Positions 35,587 through 45,000 of a DNA stretch of 64,000 nucleotides are shown one piece after another (position 1 is the first letter of the stretch; each line of letters opens with the position of its first letter). Under the pieces are notes generated by a model. That model saw only the letters and a program-made list of their open reading frames with translations. It was not told where the DNA came from and ran no database searches. The DNA comes from Armatimonadota bacterium. GTDB lineage: Bacteria > Armatimonadota > UBA10988. The DNA lies in NCBI GenBank assembly GCA_016235455.1, contig JACRKZ010000057.1, positions 24,269 through 88,268 on the forward strand, written 5' to 3'. Made by a program: the position numbers and the translations under genes.

Positions 35587-38229
35587 TTGGTCCGAGAACC
35601 CGCGGGTAGTCTGGAACAGCGCCTGGCCGAGGAAGTGCTGCCGCTGGTCGGCAAGCCATCACGCTACCTGGGCACCGAGCTCAACAGCGTACACAAGGAT
35701 CCCGCGCGCACGACGTTGCGTGCGGTGCTGGCGTTCCCGGACAGCTACGACCTGGGCCTGGGCAACCTGGGTCTGCAGATCCTGTATGGCATCCTCAACA
35801 GCCGGCCCGAGATCTGGTGTGAGCGTGTCTGCGCGCCGCACGGCGACCTGGAGCAGGTGTTGCGCGCCAAGGGGCTGCCGCTCTTCTCGCTGGAGAGCAA
35901 GCGCCCGCTGCACGCCTTCGATCTGGTCGGCTTCACGCTGCAGTGGGAACTGACCTACACCAATCTGCTCAACATGCTCGACCTGGGCGGCATTCCGGTG
36001 CTGGCCAGCGAGCGCGGCGACGAGCACCCCATCGTGGTGGCCGGCGGACCGTGCTCTCACAACCCCGAGCCGCTGGCGCTGTTCATCGATGCGTTCGTCA
36101 TCGGCGACGGCGAGGAGGTGGTGCTGGAGGTGGCCGACGCGGTGGCCGCGCGGGGTGGACGCGAAGCCGTCCTCGACCGGCTGGCCGCGCTGCCGGGCGT
36201 GTATGTGCCCTCACGCTTCCCCGAGCCGGTGCTGGTCGGCGACTGGCTGACGCCGGCGCCGGGCGCGCCGCGGGTGACCAAACGCGTGGTGCGCGACCTC
36301 GATGCGGCGCCGTTCCAGGCGCGGCAGATTGTGCCGTTTGCCGAGCAGATCCACGACCGCGTGAGCATCGAAGTGCTGCGCGGCTGCACCCATGGCTGTC
36401 GCTTCTGCCAGGCCGGCATGGTCACGCGGCCCGTGCGCGAGCGCTCGCTGCCCACGCTGGCGCGGCTGCAAACCGAGGCCATGGCCGCCACCGGCTACGA
36501 GGAGGTGTCGCTGGTCTCGCTCTCCACCTGCGACCACAGCCGCGCGCGGTCGCTGGCGCGGCAGGCGGTGGAACTCGCCACGCCCGACCACATCACCGTC
36601 AGCCTGCCGTCGCTGCGGCTGGACAGCTACAGCGTCGACCTGTCGGCCCAAGTGGGCTCGGCGCGCAAGAGCGGGTTGACCTTCGCTCCCGAAGCTGCCA
36701 CCGACCGGTTGCGCGCGGTGATCAACAAGCCCATCGGCGACGAGGAACTGCTGGCCACGGCCGACGCCTGCTATCGCCGCGGCTTTGAGTCCATCAAGCT
36801 GTATTTCATGATCGGCCTGCCCACCGAGACCGACGAGGACGTGCTGGCCATCGGCGATCTGGCGACGCGTGTGTTCCGGCTCGGCCAGAGCCTGAACCGC
36901 CGCGCCAAGGTCAACCTCGGTGTGAGCACCTTCGTGCCCAAGCCCTGGACGCCGTTCCAGTGGGCGGCGCAGATCGGTGGCGAGGAGACCATTCGCCGGC
37001 AGCGGCTGCTGCGTGGCGTCCTGCCCAAGGCAGTCAAGTTTGGCCGCCACGACGCCATGGCCTCGCACCTGGAGGGGCTCATTGGCCGCCTCGACCGCCG
37101 CGGCGGCTGGCTGCTCTACTGGGCCTGGCAAGAGGGCTGCCGCATGGACGGCTGGACCGAACTGCTGGACGGCGACGCCTGGGACCGCGCCATCGGCCGC
37201 TGGGAGAGCGAGTTCGGCGTGACCGTGGCCCAGGCTCAAGGCGAACGTGACCTCGCGCAGCCGTTGCCCTGGGACCATCTCGATGTGCTGGTCGACCGCG
37301 ATTGGCTGGTGAACGACTGGCACCGCGCGCTGGCCGGCGAGTGCGAGCGCGACTGCCGCCAGGAAGGCTGCCATCGCTGTGGTGTCATCGGCGCCGAGCC
37401 CAAGGCCTGCGCCACCATGCTGGCCACCTCGCGCGATGGCGTCGCGGCCGAGGCCGAACTGCCCTCCACCCGGCCGCCGCGCTGGACCGAGCCCGATCCC
37501 ATCGGCAAAATCCGCTTCCGCTGGCGGCGCGAGGGGCTGGCCCGCCTGACCAGCCACCATGAGGTACTCAACGTCTTCATCCGCGCCATGCGCCGCGCGG
37601 GCGTGCCGATGCGCTACAGCGAAGGCTTCCATCCGCACGCTTCGCTGAGCTTCGTCACGGCCTTGCGCGTGGGCATGGAGACCGAGGGCGACTGGTGCGA
37701 TGTGATCGTCACCGAAGCTATGAGCCCCAATGAGTTCGTCACCAAGGTGGACGCCGAGTTGCCTGAGGGCTTCGGCATCACGCGGGCCTGGGCGGTGCCT
37801 ATGGAGACGCCCGCGCTCATGGCCACCTACAAGGCGGCGCGCTACGTGGCGCATGTGCCGCTCGACCTGGCCGGCGACGTGCCCGACAGCCGCGCCGCCG
37901 AACTGCTGGCCGGCGACGAGGTCATCGTCTCGCGACGCGGGAAGGATCGCGACCGCATCGTGTTCCGCCCGCTCAATATCCGCTCGATGATCCGCAGTCT
38001 GTCGATGACGACCGCGTCGGACGGCAGCAAGATGATCGCCATGGAACTGGTGCCCGACGCCCAGGACCGGCTGCCCAAGGCCGACGAGGTGGTGGCCGCG
38101 CTGTTCCGGCTCGATGCCGAGGCGCTGGCCCGGGTCGGGTTCCGCAAGCTCGCCAGCTACTTGGTGCGTGGCGACTCGCTCGAAGAGCCGCAGCCGCCCA
38201 CGGGCGGGCTGGTCGGAGGTGGTAGCTAG
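35587..38229 (+). CDS. TIGR03960-type radical SAM protein fused to DUF2344 (TIGR03936) domain
   Basis: B12-binding-like N-terminus, EVLRGCTHGCRFCQAGM, C-terminal RFRWRREGLARLTSHHEVLNVFIRAMRRAGVPMRYSEGFHPHASLSF; TTG start after GGAGG. Confidence 0.87.
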   Translation: MVREPAGSLEQRLAEEVLPLVGKPSRYLGTELNSVHKDPARTTLRAVLAFPDSYDLGLGNLGLQILYGILNSRPEIWCERVCAPHGDLEQVLRAKGLPLFSLESKRPLHAFDLVGFTLQWELTYTNLLNMLDLGGIPVLASERGDEHPIVVAGGPCSHNPEPLALFIDAFVIGDGEEVVLEVADAVAARGGREAVLDRLAALPGVYVPSRFPEPVLVGDWLTPAPGAPRVTKRVVRDLDAAPFQARQIVPFAEQIHDRVSIEVLRGCTHGCRFCQAGMVTRPVRERSLPTLARLQTEAMAATGYEEVSLVSLSTCDHSRARSLARQAVELATPDHITVSLPSLRLDSYSVDLSAQVGSARKSGLTFAPEAATDRLRAVINKPIGDEELLATADACYRRGFESIKLYFMIGLPTETDEDVLAIGDLATRVFRLGQSLNRRAKVNLGVSTFVPKPWTPFQWAAQIGGEETIRRQRLLRGVLPKAVKFGRHDAMASHLEGLIGRLDRRGGWLLYWAWQEGCRMDGWTELLDGDAWDRAIGRWESEFGVTVAQAQGERDLAQPLPWDHLDVLVDRDWLVNDWHRALAGECERDCRQEGCHRCGVIGAEPKACATMLATSRDGVAAEAELPSTRPPRWTEPDPIGKIRFRWRREGLARLTSHHEVLNVFIRAMRRAGVPMRYSEGFHPHASLSFVTALRVGMETEGDWCDVIVTEAMSPNEFVTKVDAELPEGFGITRAWAVPMETPALMATYKAARYVAHVPLDLAGDVPDSRAAELLAGDEVIVSRRGKDRDRIVFRPLNIRSMIRSLSMTTASDGSKMIAMELVPDAQDRLPKADEVVAALFRLDAEALARVGFRKLASYLVRGDSLEEPQPPTGGLVGGGS

Positions 38230-39174
38230 ATGGAACGGATCGTACTGGCCGCGCCGCGCGGATTCTGCGCCGGCGTCTCCTATGCCATCGGCATCGTCAA
38301 CCGCGCCATCGAGGCGTTTGGCACGCCGCTCTACGTGCGCCACGCCATCGTGCATAACGAGTGGGTGGTGCGCAGCTTCGAGGATCGTGGGGTCATCTTC
38401 GTCGAGGATCTGGCCGATGTGCCCGCCGGCCGACCGGTGGTCTTCAGCGCGCACGGGGTAAGCCCCGAGGTACGCGCCGAGGCCCGTGGGCGCGACCTGA
38501 AGATCATCGACGCCACCTGCCCGTTGGTGGATAAGGTGCACCGCGAGGCGCAGGAATGGGCCACGCGCGACCACACCATTCTCTACATCGGCCACCACGG
38601 CCATGCGGAGGCCGTGGGGACCATGGGCGAGGCGCCCGAGCGCATGTTGCTCATCGGCGGGGTCGAGGATGCCGAGGCGGTGCAGCCGCCGGATCCCGAC
38701 CGCGTCGTCGTACTCACCCAGACCACGCTGAGCGTCGACGAGGTCGGCGACCTGGTGCAGGTGCTCAAACGGCGGTTCCCGGCGCTGAGTACGCCACGCA
38801 AGGAAGACATCTGCTACGCCACCACCAACCGCCAGGAAGCGGTCAAGGAGTTGGCGCAGCGCTGCGACATGGTGCTGGTCGTCGGCTCGACGAGCAGTTC
38901 CAACACCAACCGCCTGCGCGAAGTGGCCGAGACCTGCGGCGTCGACGCCTACCTCGTGGCGGATGCCGACGGTGTTCGCGAGGACTGGCTGCGTGACCAC
39001 AACGTGATCGGCGTCACGTCTGGCGCGTCCACGCCCGAGATCGCCGTCGACCAGGTCGTCGAACGCATGATGCGCTTCGCCACGGTGCCCATCGAAACCC
39101 TGGAGACCGTGGAAGAGAAGATCCACTTCCGGCCCCCGCGCGAACTGGTTGAGGCCGCCGGCGAGGGGTCATGA
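38230..39174 (+). CDS. ispH: 4-hydroxy-3-methylbut-2-enyl diphosphate reductase
   Basis: LAAPRGFCAGVSYAI, DATCPLVDKVHREA, GVTSGASTPE. Confidence 0.95.
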   Translation: MERIVLAAPRGFCAGVSYAIGIVNRAIEAFGTPLYVRHAIVHNEWVVRSFEDRGVIFVEDLADVPAGRPVVFSAHGVSPEVRAEARGRDLKIIDATCPLVDKVHREAQEWATRDHTILYIGHHGHAEAVGTMGEAPERMLLIGGVEDAEAVQPPDPDRVVVLTQTTLSVDEVGDLVQVLKRRFPALSTPRKEDICYATTNRQEAVKELAQRCDMVLVVGSTSSSNTNRLREVAETCGVDAYLVADADGVREDWLRDHNVIGVTSGASTPEIAVDQVVERMMRFATVPIETLETVEEKIHFRPPRELVEAAGEGS

Positions 39175-40199
39175 TCGAGGTCGCGCCGGCGATGCTGTGG
39201 CATGGTGACGGCGCGCGCGTGGTCTGCGACCTGTGCCCACACCGCTGCGCGCTGGTCGACAGCGGGCTGGGGCGCTGCGGCGTGCGTCGCAACGACGGCG
39301 GCCAACTGGTCACACTGGCCGACGGCTGGCTGGTGGCGGCCCATGCCGCGCCCATCGAGCGCAAGCCGTTGCACCATGTGGCGCCTGGCAGCCAGAGCTT
39401 CAGCTTCGCGGCCGCCGGTTGCACGCTGCGCTGCGCCTACTGCCAGAACTGGATGATCAGTCAGACGGTCAAGGAAGGCGCCGGCCCGCCGGCCGCCCAC
39501 TGGACCGCCGAACGGCTGGTGGATGCCGCCCGGCAAGCCGGCTGTGCTGTCCTGGCGGCGACGTTCGGCGAGCCGACGGTCTTCGCCGAGTTTGCGCTGC
39601 GCGCCGCTCGGTCGGCTCGCGACGCGGGTCTGCTGAACGTCTGGAAGACCAACGGGCTGACCACGCTTGAGGCGGTTGAGCAGATCGCGCCATGGCTCGA
39701 CGCGGTGAACGTCGACCTCAAGGGCTGGGACGAGTCGCTCTACCGCGAGCGGCTGGGCGGCGACCGCGACGCGGTGCTGGCCGCCACCGAGGCCTATCAC
39801 CGCGCCGGCGTGTTCGTCGAGGTGACCACGCTGCTCCTACCGGACCAACTCGACGACTGGCGCGAGCTGGACGGCCTGTCCGACTGGATTCTGGCGCATC
39901 TGGGCGCCGAAACGCCGTGGCATCTGAGCCGGTACCATCCCGACTACCGCCTGGCCGACAGCGCCGCGACGGCGCCCGAGCGGCTGGTTGCGGCGCGCGC
40001 GCGGGCGTTGGCGCAGGGCCATCAGTACGTCTACACCAACGCCGTGCCCGACGGCCTGCACACCTGGTGCCCGGCCTGCGAGCGGGTGATCATCGAGCGC
40101 TTCGAGTCCGGTCGGGTAGTCGACCATCGGGTCGAGGGCCGCTGTGTGTGCGGCATCACGCTGCCGGAGGCGCGCCGACGGCAAACTCCCGTGCGGTGA
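39171..40199 (+). CDS. amrS: AmmeMemoRadiSam-system radical SAM enzyme
   Basis: CDLCPHRCAL, FSFAAAGCTLRCAYCQNWMISQ. Confidence 0.88.
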   Translation: MIEVAPAMLWHGDGARVVCDLCPHRCALVDSGLGRCGVRRNDGGQLVTLADGWLVAAHAAPIERKPLHHVAPGSQSFSFAAAGCTLRCAYCQNWMISQTVKEGAGPPAAHWTAERLVDAARQAGCAVLAATFGEPTVFAEFALRAARSARDAGLLNVWKTNGLTTLEAVEQIAPWLDAVNVDLKGWDESLYRERLGGDRDAVLAATEAYHRAGVFVEVTTLLLPDQLDDWRELDGLSDWILAHLGAETPWHLSRYHPDYRLADSAATAPERLVAARARALAQGHQYVYTNAVPDGLHTWCPACERVIIERFESGRVVDHRVEGRCVCGITLPEARRRQTPVR

Positions 40200-40274
40200 G
40201 TGGACCCAATGCCCGGCAGGTGGCGTCTTTGGATTGCGGCCCGCGCTAGCGGGTAGGGGTGGGGGCCGAATTGG

Positions 40275-40304
40275 TTGACCGCCCGCGTGACGAACTGCTA
40301 GACT
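40275..40304 (+). promoter_or_regulatory. Candidate sigma70 promoter for methyltransferase cluster
   Basis: TTGACC - 18 nt - TAGACT, upstream of ATG 40342. Confidence 0.55.
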
Positions 40305-40341
40305 GCCCAGCCGTGGGCCGGTCGGCGAGAGAGAGGGTTGC

Positions 40342-41097
40342 ATGTCCACCCCGGTGACGTATCGCGATCTGCTGATTGATCGCTACCGGCTGGTTCATGA
40401 CTGGGTGCCGCCGGGAACGCGGCGCGTGCTCGACGTGGGCTGCGGCAATGCGCACTTCACCAAATGGCTGCGCGGCCGCGCCGACGAGGTGTTCGCCGTC
40501 GACCACAACCCGCGCAACTGCCGCCAGGGCAAGCGCGAGTACCCCGGTCTGCACCTGGCGGCCAGCGCCGGTGAGCATCTGCCATTCGTCTCCGACCACT
40601 TCGACGTGGTCACCTGCAGCGACACGCTGGAGCACACCGACGACGACCAGGCCACCATCGACGAGCTGCTGCGCGTGCTCAAGCCGGGCGGCACGCTGGT
40701 GCTGACCATGCCGCAAGGCGGGCTGTTCGGCTGGCTGGACGCCGAAAACCTGGTCAACTACCCATTCGTGCTGGTCAAGGCGCTGCGCATCCCCAAGCCG
40801 GGCGGCGGCCATCGCTTGGACAACTTCCATTTCCGGCCGCACCGGCACTACCCGCTGGGCAAGGTGCTGCGCCTGCTGGGCGACCGGGTCGAGGTGGAGG
40901 AGGTCCGCCGGGGCGGGCTGTTCCTCTATCCCTTCTGCTACCTCATCGAGAAGTGCTTCGAGTCGTTCCTGGGTCGTGACCTGTGCAAGATCGACTACCG
41001 CTTCCTGCGGGTCGTGCGCGCCTGGGACTTCAAGCTGCCCTTTGGCCCCCTGGCCTTCAACGTGGCCGTGCGGGTGCGAAAGCGAGGCAAGGCATGA
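40342..41097 (+). CDS. Class I SAM-dependent methyltransferase
   Basis: RRVLDVGCGNAHFTKWL, DVVTCSDTLEHTDD, LKPGGTLVLTMP. Confidence 0.88.
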   Translation: MSTPVTYRDLLIDRYRLVHDWVPPGTRRVLDVGCGNAHFTKWLRGRADEVFAVDHNPRNCRQGKREYPGLHLAASAGEHLPFVSDHFDVVTCSDTLEHTDDDQATIDELLRVLKPGGTLVLTMPQGGLFGWLDAENLVNYPFVLVKALRIPKPGGGHRLDNFHFRPHRHYPLGKVLRLLGDRVEVEEVRRGGLFLYPFCYLIEKCFESFLGRDLCKIDYRFLRVVRAWDFKLPFGPLAFNVAVRVRKRGKA

Positions 41098-41810
41098 CCT
41101 TCGACCCGCCGGTTACGGCGCAGCCGCCGGCTACGGCGCAGCCGCCGGTCACGGCGCAGCCGTTCTACCGGCGGGTCATTCTGGGCACCGTCGGCAATCG
41201 CCAGGTGCCGTTCTGGCTCATCCTGGCCGCGGTGGCCGTGCTCTTGTTCATCCAGGTCATCTGGCCGCGGCTGCGCGCCGAGACGCGCGGCATCACCGTG
41301 GCCTACGCGCTGTTCCTGCTGCTCACGCCGGTGCTCAACTACGGACCGCAGACCGAGCGCCTCAAACTGCTGCCGGCCGACGCCGTCGTGCTCACCAATC
41401 AGCCGACGGCGGTGGTGACCACCGCGGCCGACTTCAACAGTTTCCAGCCGCGCCTGCCGGTCACGGCGCCCTTGTGCCTGGCACTGCTGCTGACCGGGGC
41501 TTGGTGCATCATCGTGCCGCGCCGCGCCTGGCCCACGAGTTTCCGCGCCGCGGCCTTCTGCCTGGTGCTGTTCGTGCTGGGTGACCTGTGGCTGATCCAC
41601 ATGCACCTGGTCGCGCGCGGGCAGGCCAATCATCTGGACTACACCTACTGGCCGGGGGCCATGGCCAGCCTGTGGGTGCTCGGCCAGCTGCTGGTGGGCA
41701 TGGCTGCCACCCTCGCCGCCTGCCGCGACGAGTTGCGCGCGCGCATCATGGGCTTTGCCATGGTGCTGCTATTGTTCTCGGCGGCTCTGCTGTCACGAGG
41801 TGGGCGATGA
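41094..41810 (+). CDS. Hypothetical multi-TM membrane protein
   Basis: ATGA overlap with upstream gene; several hydrophobic segments. Confidence 0.6.
   Translation: MTFDPPVTAQPPATAQPPVTAQPFYRRVILGTVGNRQVPFWLILAAVAVLLFIQVIWPRLRAETRGITVAYALFLLLTPVLNYGPQTERLKLLPADAVVLTNQPTAVVTTAADFNSFQPRLPVTAPLCLALLLTGAWCIIVPRRAWPTSFRAAAFCLVLFVLGDLWLIHMHLVARGQANHLDYTYWPGAMASLWVLGQLLVGMAATLAACRDELRARIMGFAMVLLLFSAALLSRGGR
41107..41163 (+). repeat. In-frame 18-nt tandem repeat, about 3 copies
   Basis: ccgccggttacggcgcag / ccgccggctacggcgcag / ccgccggtcacggcgcag encoding PPVTAQ-type units. Confidence 0.8.
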
Positions 41811-43450
41811 GCGTACCGCAAGTCAGCTTCAGTGTGGCCAACGAGCCGGTTCGCGATGTCGCGCCGGGCGGCCGCTACCAGGCGGCTCTGTCGCTGCTGT
41901 TCCTGCTCTGTGCATCGCTGATGGTCAGTCAGTACACCTTCTACAAGTACGGCCCAGCCAAGGTGATCATCTCGCCCATCGGCCGGCATACGCAGTCGAA
42001 TATCGCCTACTACGCCAAGCCCAAGGACGGCGTGCCGCCCGAGGACATCCAGAAGCCTGGCCTGTTCATTCTCAACTGGGCCGAGTTCGACCAGTGCGCC
42101 TACCGGCTGCACTCGACCAAGAGCATTCCGCCCGCGGAGATGCTCGGCGCTCTGCTGTTCGTGCTGGCGCTGCCCACGGTGCTGTTCTTCGGGCGGCGGG
42201 TGCCGTGGCCGCGGTGGCCGCAGTGGTTCTACATGCTCATCGGCTGCATGGCGCTGCTGGGCGCGGGCGAGTTCAAGGAGGGTGTCAAGGAGCTGATCCA
42301 GTGGGGCCTGATCATGATCGCCACCTGGTGGCTGGCGGCAGTGGCCATCGCCGATGGTGAACAGGCTCGCCGCTTCGGCCGCTGGCTGGTGGTGCTGACC
42401 GTCGGCCTGCTGCTCATGGCGGTGCGTGAGTACGTGGTCTACGTGCTCATGGCCCGGCCGGCGCAGCCGCTGCTGGTGCGCGCCTCGCTGCAGAGCCGCT
42501 CGGCCTACTGCGGTCTGATGGCCATGCTGCTGACCATGCTCTTCGCCCGCGGCCTATGGTCGTCCGACCGCCGCTGGACTATCGGTGCGGTGGCCGCGGT
42601 CCTGGTGGGTGCCTCGACGATGATGACGCTGTCGGGCCTGATCGCGCTGTACGTCGGCTGCCTGGTGGTGGCTGGGCGCCATTCGCTGCGCGCCTTGGGC
42701 TACACGGCCCTGTGCCTGCCACTGGCGGTGGGCCTGTTTGGCTGCGTCAGCCGTGGGCACCTGGGCATCTTGCGCGAGAGCGCGTCGTTCTACCGCATGG
42801 AGGGTGGTCGCGCCACCGGCGTCGAGAAGCGCTACCTGGAGATGGCCGCCGCGCTCAACATGTTCAACGGCGCCCAGGACGACACGCTGACCAAGCCCGA
42901 TCCCAACGCCAAACCGGGCGAGGAGGCGCAGGCCATTCCCGTCGGATCGCGGAGCGCCGCGACATTTGGAGTCGGCCCGGGCCTCAACTACCAGTCGGTC
43001 ATCGGCCGCTACTACAACACGCTGGACAACCCCAAAAAGCAGGAGCCGGACACCTACACGCTGTACCTGCTGTTGGCCTGCCAGTTGGGCATCTTCGGCG
43101 CAGTGGCCTGGGCCTGGATCCTGTTCGACGGCGCCACGACGGCCAGCCACGCCGCGGCGCGGCTGCGCGACGATGAACTGCGTGCCCTGGCGCTGGGGGT
43201 GCAGGGCGCCCTGTTCTCCCTGCTCGTCTTCTCGGTCTGGGGCACGCTGCTCGTGCGGGGCACGGGCATGATGATCTTCACGCTGCTGGCGCTGGCCTGG
43301 CGACTGGAGCGTAGCTCGGAGTTGACGGCGCAGGTGCCGGTGGTTGACGCGCCAGCCTTCTCCGACGTCCAGGAGATAGAGCCGGAACCGGCCCCGGAAC
43401 CTGACAATGCGGGCTGGGAAGATGAACACGTGGATTCGGACGAAGCGTGA
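41807..43450 (+). CDS. O-antigen ligase-like polytopic membrane protein
   Basis: Many TM segments, large extracytoplasmic loop, late FGVGPGLNYQSVIGRYYNTLDNPKKQEPDTYTLYLLLACQLGIFG motif. Confidence 0.6.
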   Translation: MSVPQVSFSVANEPVRDVAPGGRYQAALSLLFLLCASLMVSQYTFYKYGPAKVIISPIGRHTQSNIAYYAKPKDGVPPEDIQKPGLFILNWAEFDQCAYRLHSTKSIPPAEMLGALLFVLALPTVLFFGRRVPWPRWPQWFYMLIGCMALLGAGEFKEGVKELIQWGLIMIATWWLAAVAIADGEQARRFGRWLVVLTVGLLLMAVREYVVYVLMARPAQPLLVRASLQSRSAYCGLMAMLLTMLFARGLWSSDRRWTIGAVAAVLVGASTMMTLSGLIALYVGCLVVAGRHSLRALGYTALCLPLAVGLFGCVSRGHLGILRESASFYRMEGGRATGVEKRYLEMAAALNMFNGAQDDTLTKPDPNAKPGEEAQAIPVGSRSAATFGVGPGLNYQSVIGRYYNTLDNPKKQEPDTYTLYLLLACQLGIFGAVAWAWILFDGATTASHAAARLRDDELRALALGVQGALFSLLVFSVWGTLLVRGTGMMIFTLLALAWRLERSSELTAQVPVVDAPAFSDVQEIEPEPAPEPDNAGWEDEHVDSDEA

Positions 43451-43493
43451 ACCGTAGAGGCGACGGCGTCGTCAGATTGGCAGGATAGGTCCC

Positions 43494-44093
43494 ATGGAGG
43501 CAAAGATGCGACGGTTGTTGACGATGGCGGAGGCGCTGGTGCTGACGGCGGCGGTGGCGGCCTCGCTGACTTGGGGCACGCGGACCGTGTCGGCTCAGGC
43601 TGGCAGCACGGTGACCTGGGAAGCCGAGTCCGGCACCTGCGAGTCGCCCGTGATCAAGAAGACGGGCTCGCGCGCCGACAAGAAGCCTGGCAAGCCGAGC
43701 AAGAACAGCGGCACCGGCTGGATCGAGATCCCCGACAAGGCCAACGGCGAGAAGAAGGAAGGCGACCACCCCGGCAAGGCCATCTACAAGGTCAACGTGC
43801 CGGCGGCGGGTCAATACACGTTCTGGGCTCGCACCATGTGGCCCAACGGCTGCGGCAACAGCTTCTGGATTCGCCTGGCCGAGCGCCCCAACCAGTTGCT
43901 TGGCGAAGACGGCACCTACGATGTCTATAAGTGGCGCAAGGTGCCCAACAAGCTGACGCTGACCAAGGGCGTGAACACCATCATCGTGGCCAACCGTGAA
44001 GACGGCGTGATCATGGACGAGTGCCAGATCACCACCACCTCGGTGGAGCCGCAGGGGCCCATCGCCGCGTCGGCGGGCGCACTGGCCAACTAG
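43494..44093 (+). CDS. Secreted CBM6/35-like beta-sandwich protein
   Basis: Signal peptide, WEAESG..., GWIEIPDKANG, AAGQYTFWARTMWPNGCGNSFWI, EDGVIMDECQI. Confidence 0.65.
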   Translation: MEAKMRRLLTMAEALVLTAAVAASLTWGTRTVSAQAGSTVTWEAESGTCESPVIKKTGSRADKKPGKPSKNSGTGWIEIPDKANGEKKEGDHPGKAIYKVNVPAAGQYTFWARTMWPNGCGNSFWIRLAERPNQLLGEDGTYDVYKWRKVPNKLTLTKGVNTIIVANREDGVIMDECQITTTSVEPQGPIAASAGALAN

Positions 44094-44116
44094 ACCCTTG
44101 TAGACGCACCCCCTCC

Positions 44117-44147
44117 AGCGGCCCCGGCGGATCCCGTCGGGGCCGCT
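44117..44147. terminator. Rho-independent-type hairpin
   Basis: agcggccccggcgg-atc-ccgtcggggccgct, one G-T mismatch, followed by gtcattt. Confidence 0.7.
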
Positions 44148-44168
44148 GTCATTTCGTGGAGCTCGCAG

Positions 44169-44999
44169 ATGACCGCTCGCTCGGCCTGGCTGCTGGGGTG
44201 TGCCGCGCTGGCCATGGCGGCCATGCTGTTGCTCGGACTCAGCGGCGCAGCCTGGCCTCGGTTCGATGGCGCGGCTCTGTTCGGCCAGATCGCCTGGGTC
44301 GGCCTGCTCGGCTTGGGCCAGCAGGTACTGCGTCGCTCGGGCACGGCCGATCTGGCCGCGGGCGCCGCCGTCGTGCTCGTGGCCGGCCTGATCCTCGTGC
44401 TGCCACCGACCATGGGCCTGGGAACCGCTCTGGCCGGAGCGCTGCTCGTGGTGGCTTCGGCCACCATCTCCCAGATTGCGCTGGCACGCTACTGCCAGCA
44501 GCCGGCCTGGCTGGGCCTCGGCGCGCTGCTGCTGTGGCTGGCCGCGACCCCCGACGCCACGGGCCGGTTGGCAGCCGAGGCCCTGCGGCGCGTGGCCCAG
44601 GAGCCGGCTGTCGGCGGCATGGCGTGGGTGCTGCTGGTCTACGCGGCCGCGCTGGGGCTGGTCGCGCTGGGTCGCGCGCCGCTGCCGCGCCTGGCGGCCG
44701 CCGGCGTGGCAGCGGGCCTGTGGTGGGCCTTGGGCGTGTTGGCCGCCGGCCTGGGGCGCACCAGCCCCCTCGATGCCTTGACCTGGAGCGCGCAGGGCCT
44801 GGCCGTGGCCGGGCTGGCCGGCGCAGGCGTGGGCCAGGGCCTCCTGGCCGCGGTCATCGTGGGCTGCGCGTTGTATGCGGCGACGCTCATCGGCTCCGGC
44901 CGGCCGGAACTGGTGGTCACCGCGCTGGCACTGGCCCTGGCGGCGCGGCGCTGGCCCGATGAACCGGACACCAGCGCCGCGCCGCCACAAGCGTCGTGA
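44169..44999 (+). CDS. Hypothetical multi-TM membrane protein
   Basis: Highly hydrophobic ORF. Confidence 0.6.
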   Translation: MTARSAWLLGCAALAMAAMLLLGLSGAAWPRFDGAALFGQIAWVGLLGLGQQVLRRSGTADLAAGAAVVLVAGLILVLPPTMGLGTALAGALLVVASATISQIALARYCQQPAWLGLGALLLWLAATPDATGRLAAEALRRVAQEPAVGGMAWVLLVYAAALGLVALGRAPLPRLAAAGVAAGLWWALGVLAAGLGRTSPLDALTWSAQGLAVAGLAGAGVGQGLLAAVIVGCALYAATLIGSGRPELVVTALALALAARRWPDEPDTSAAPPQAS

Positions 45000-45000
45000 C

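Noticed and set aside
36211-39126. 971-aa minus-strand ORF
   Set aside because: Fully antisense to the radical SAM/DUF2344 gene and ispH, both with clear motifs; typical high-GC shadow ORF.
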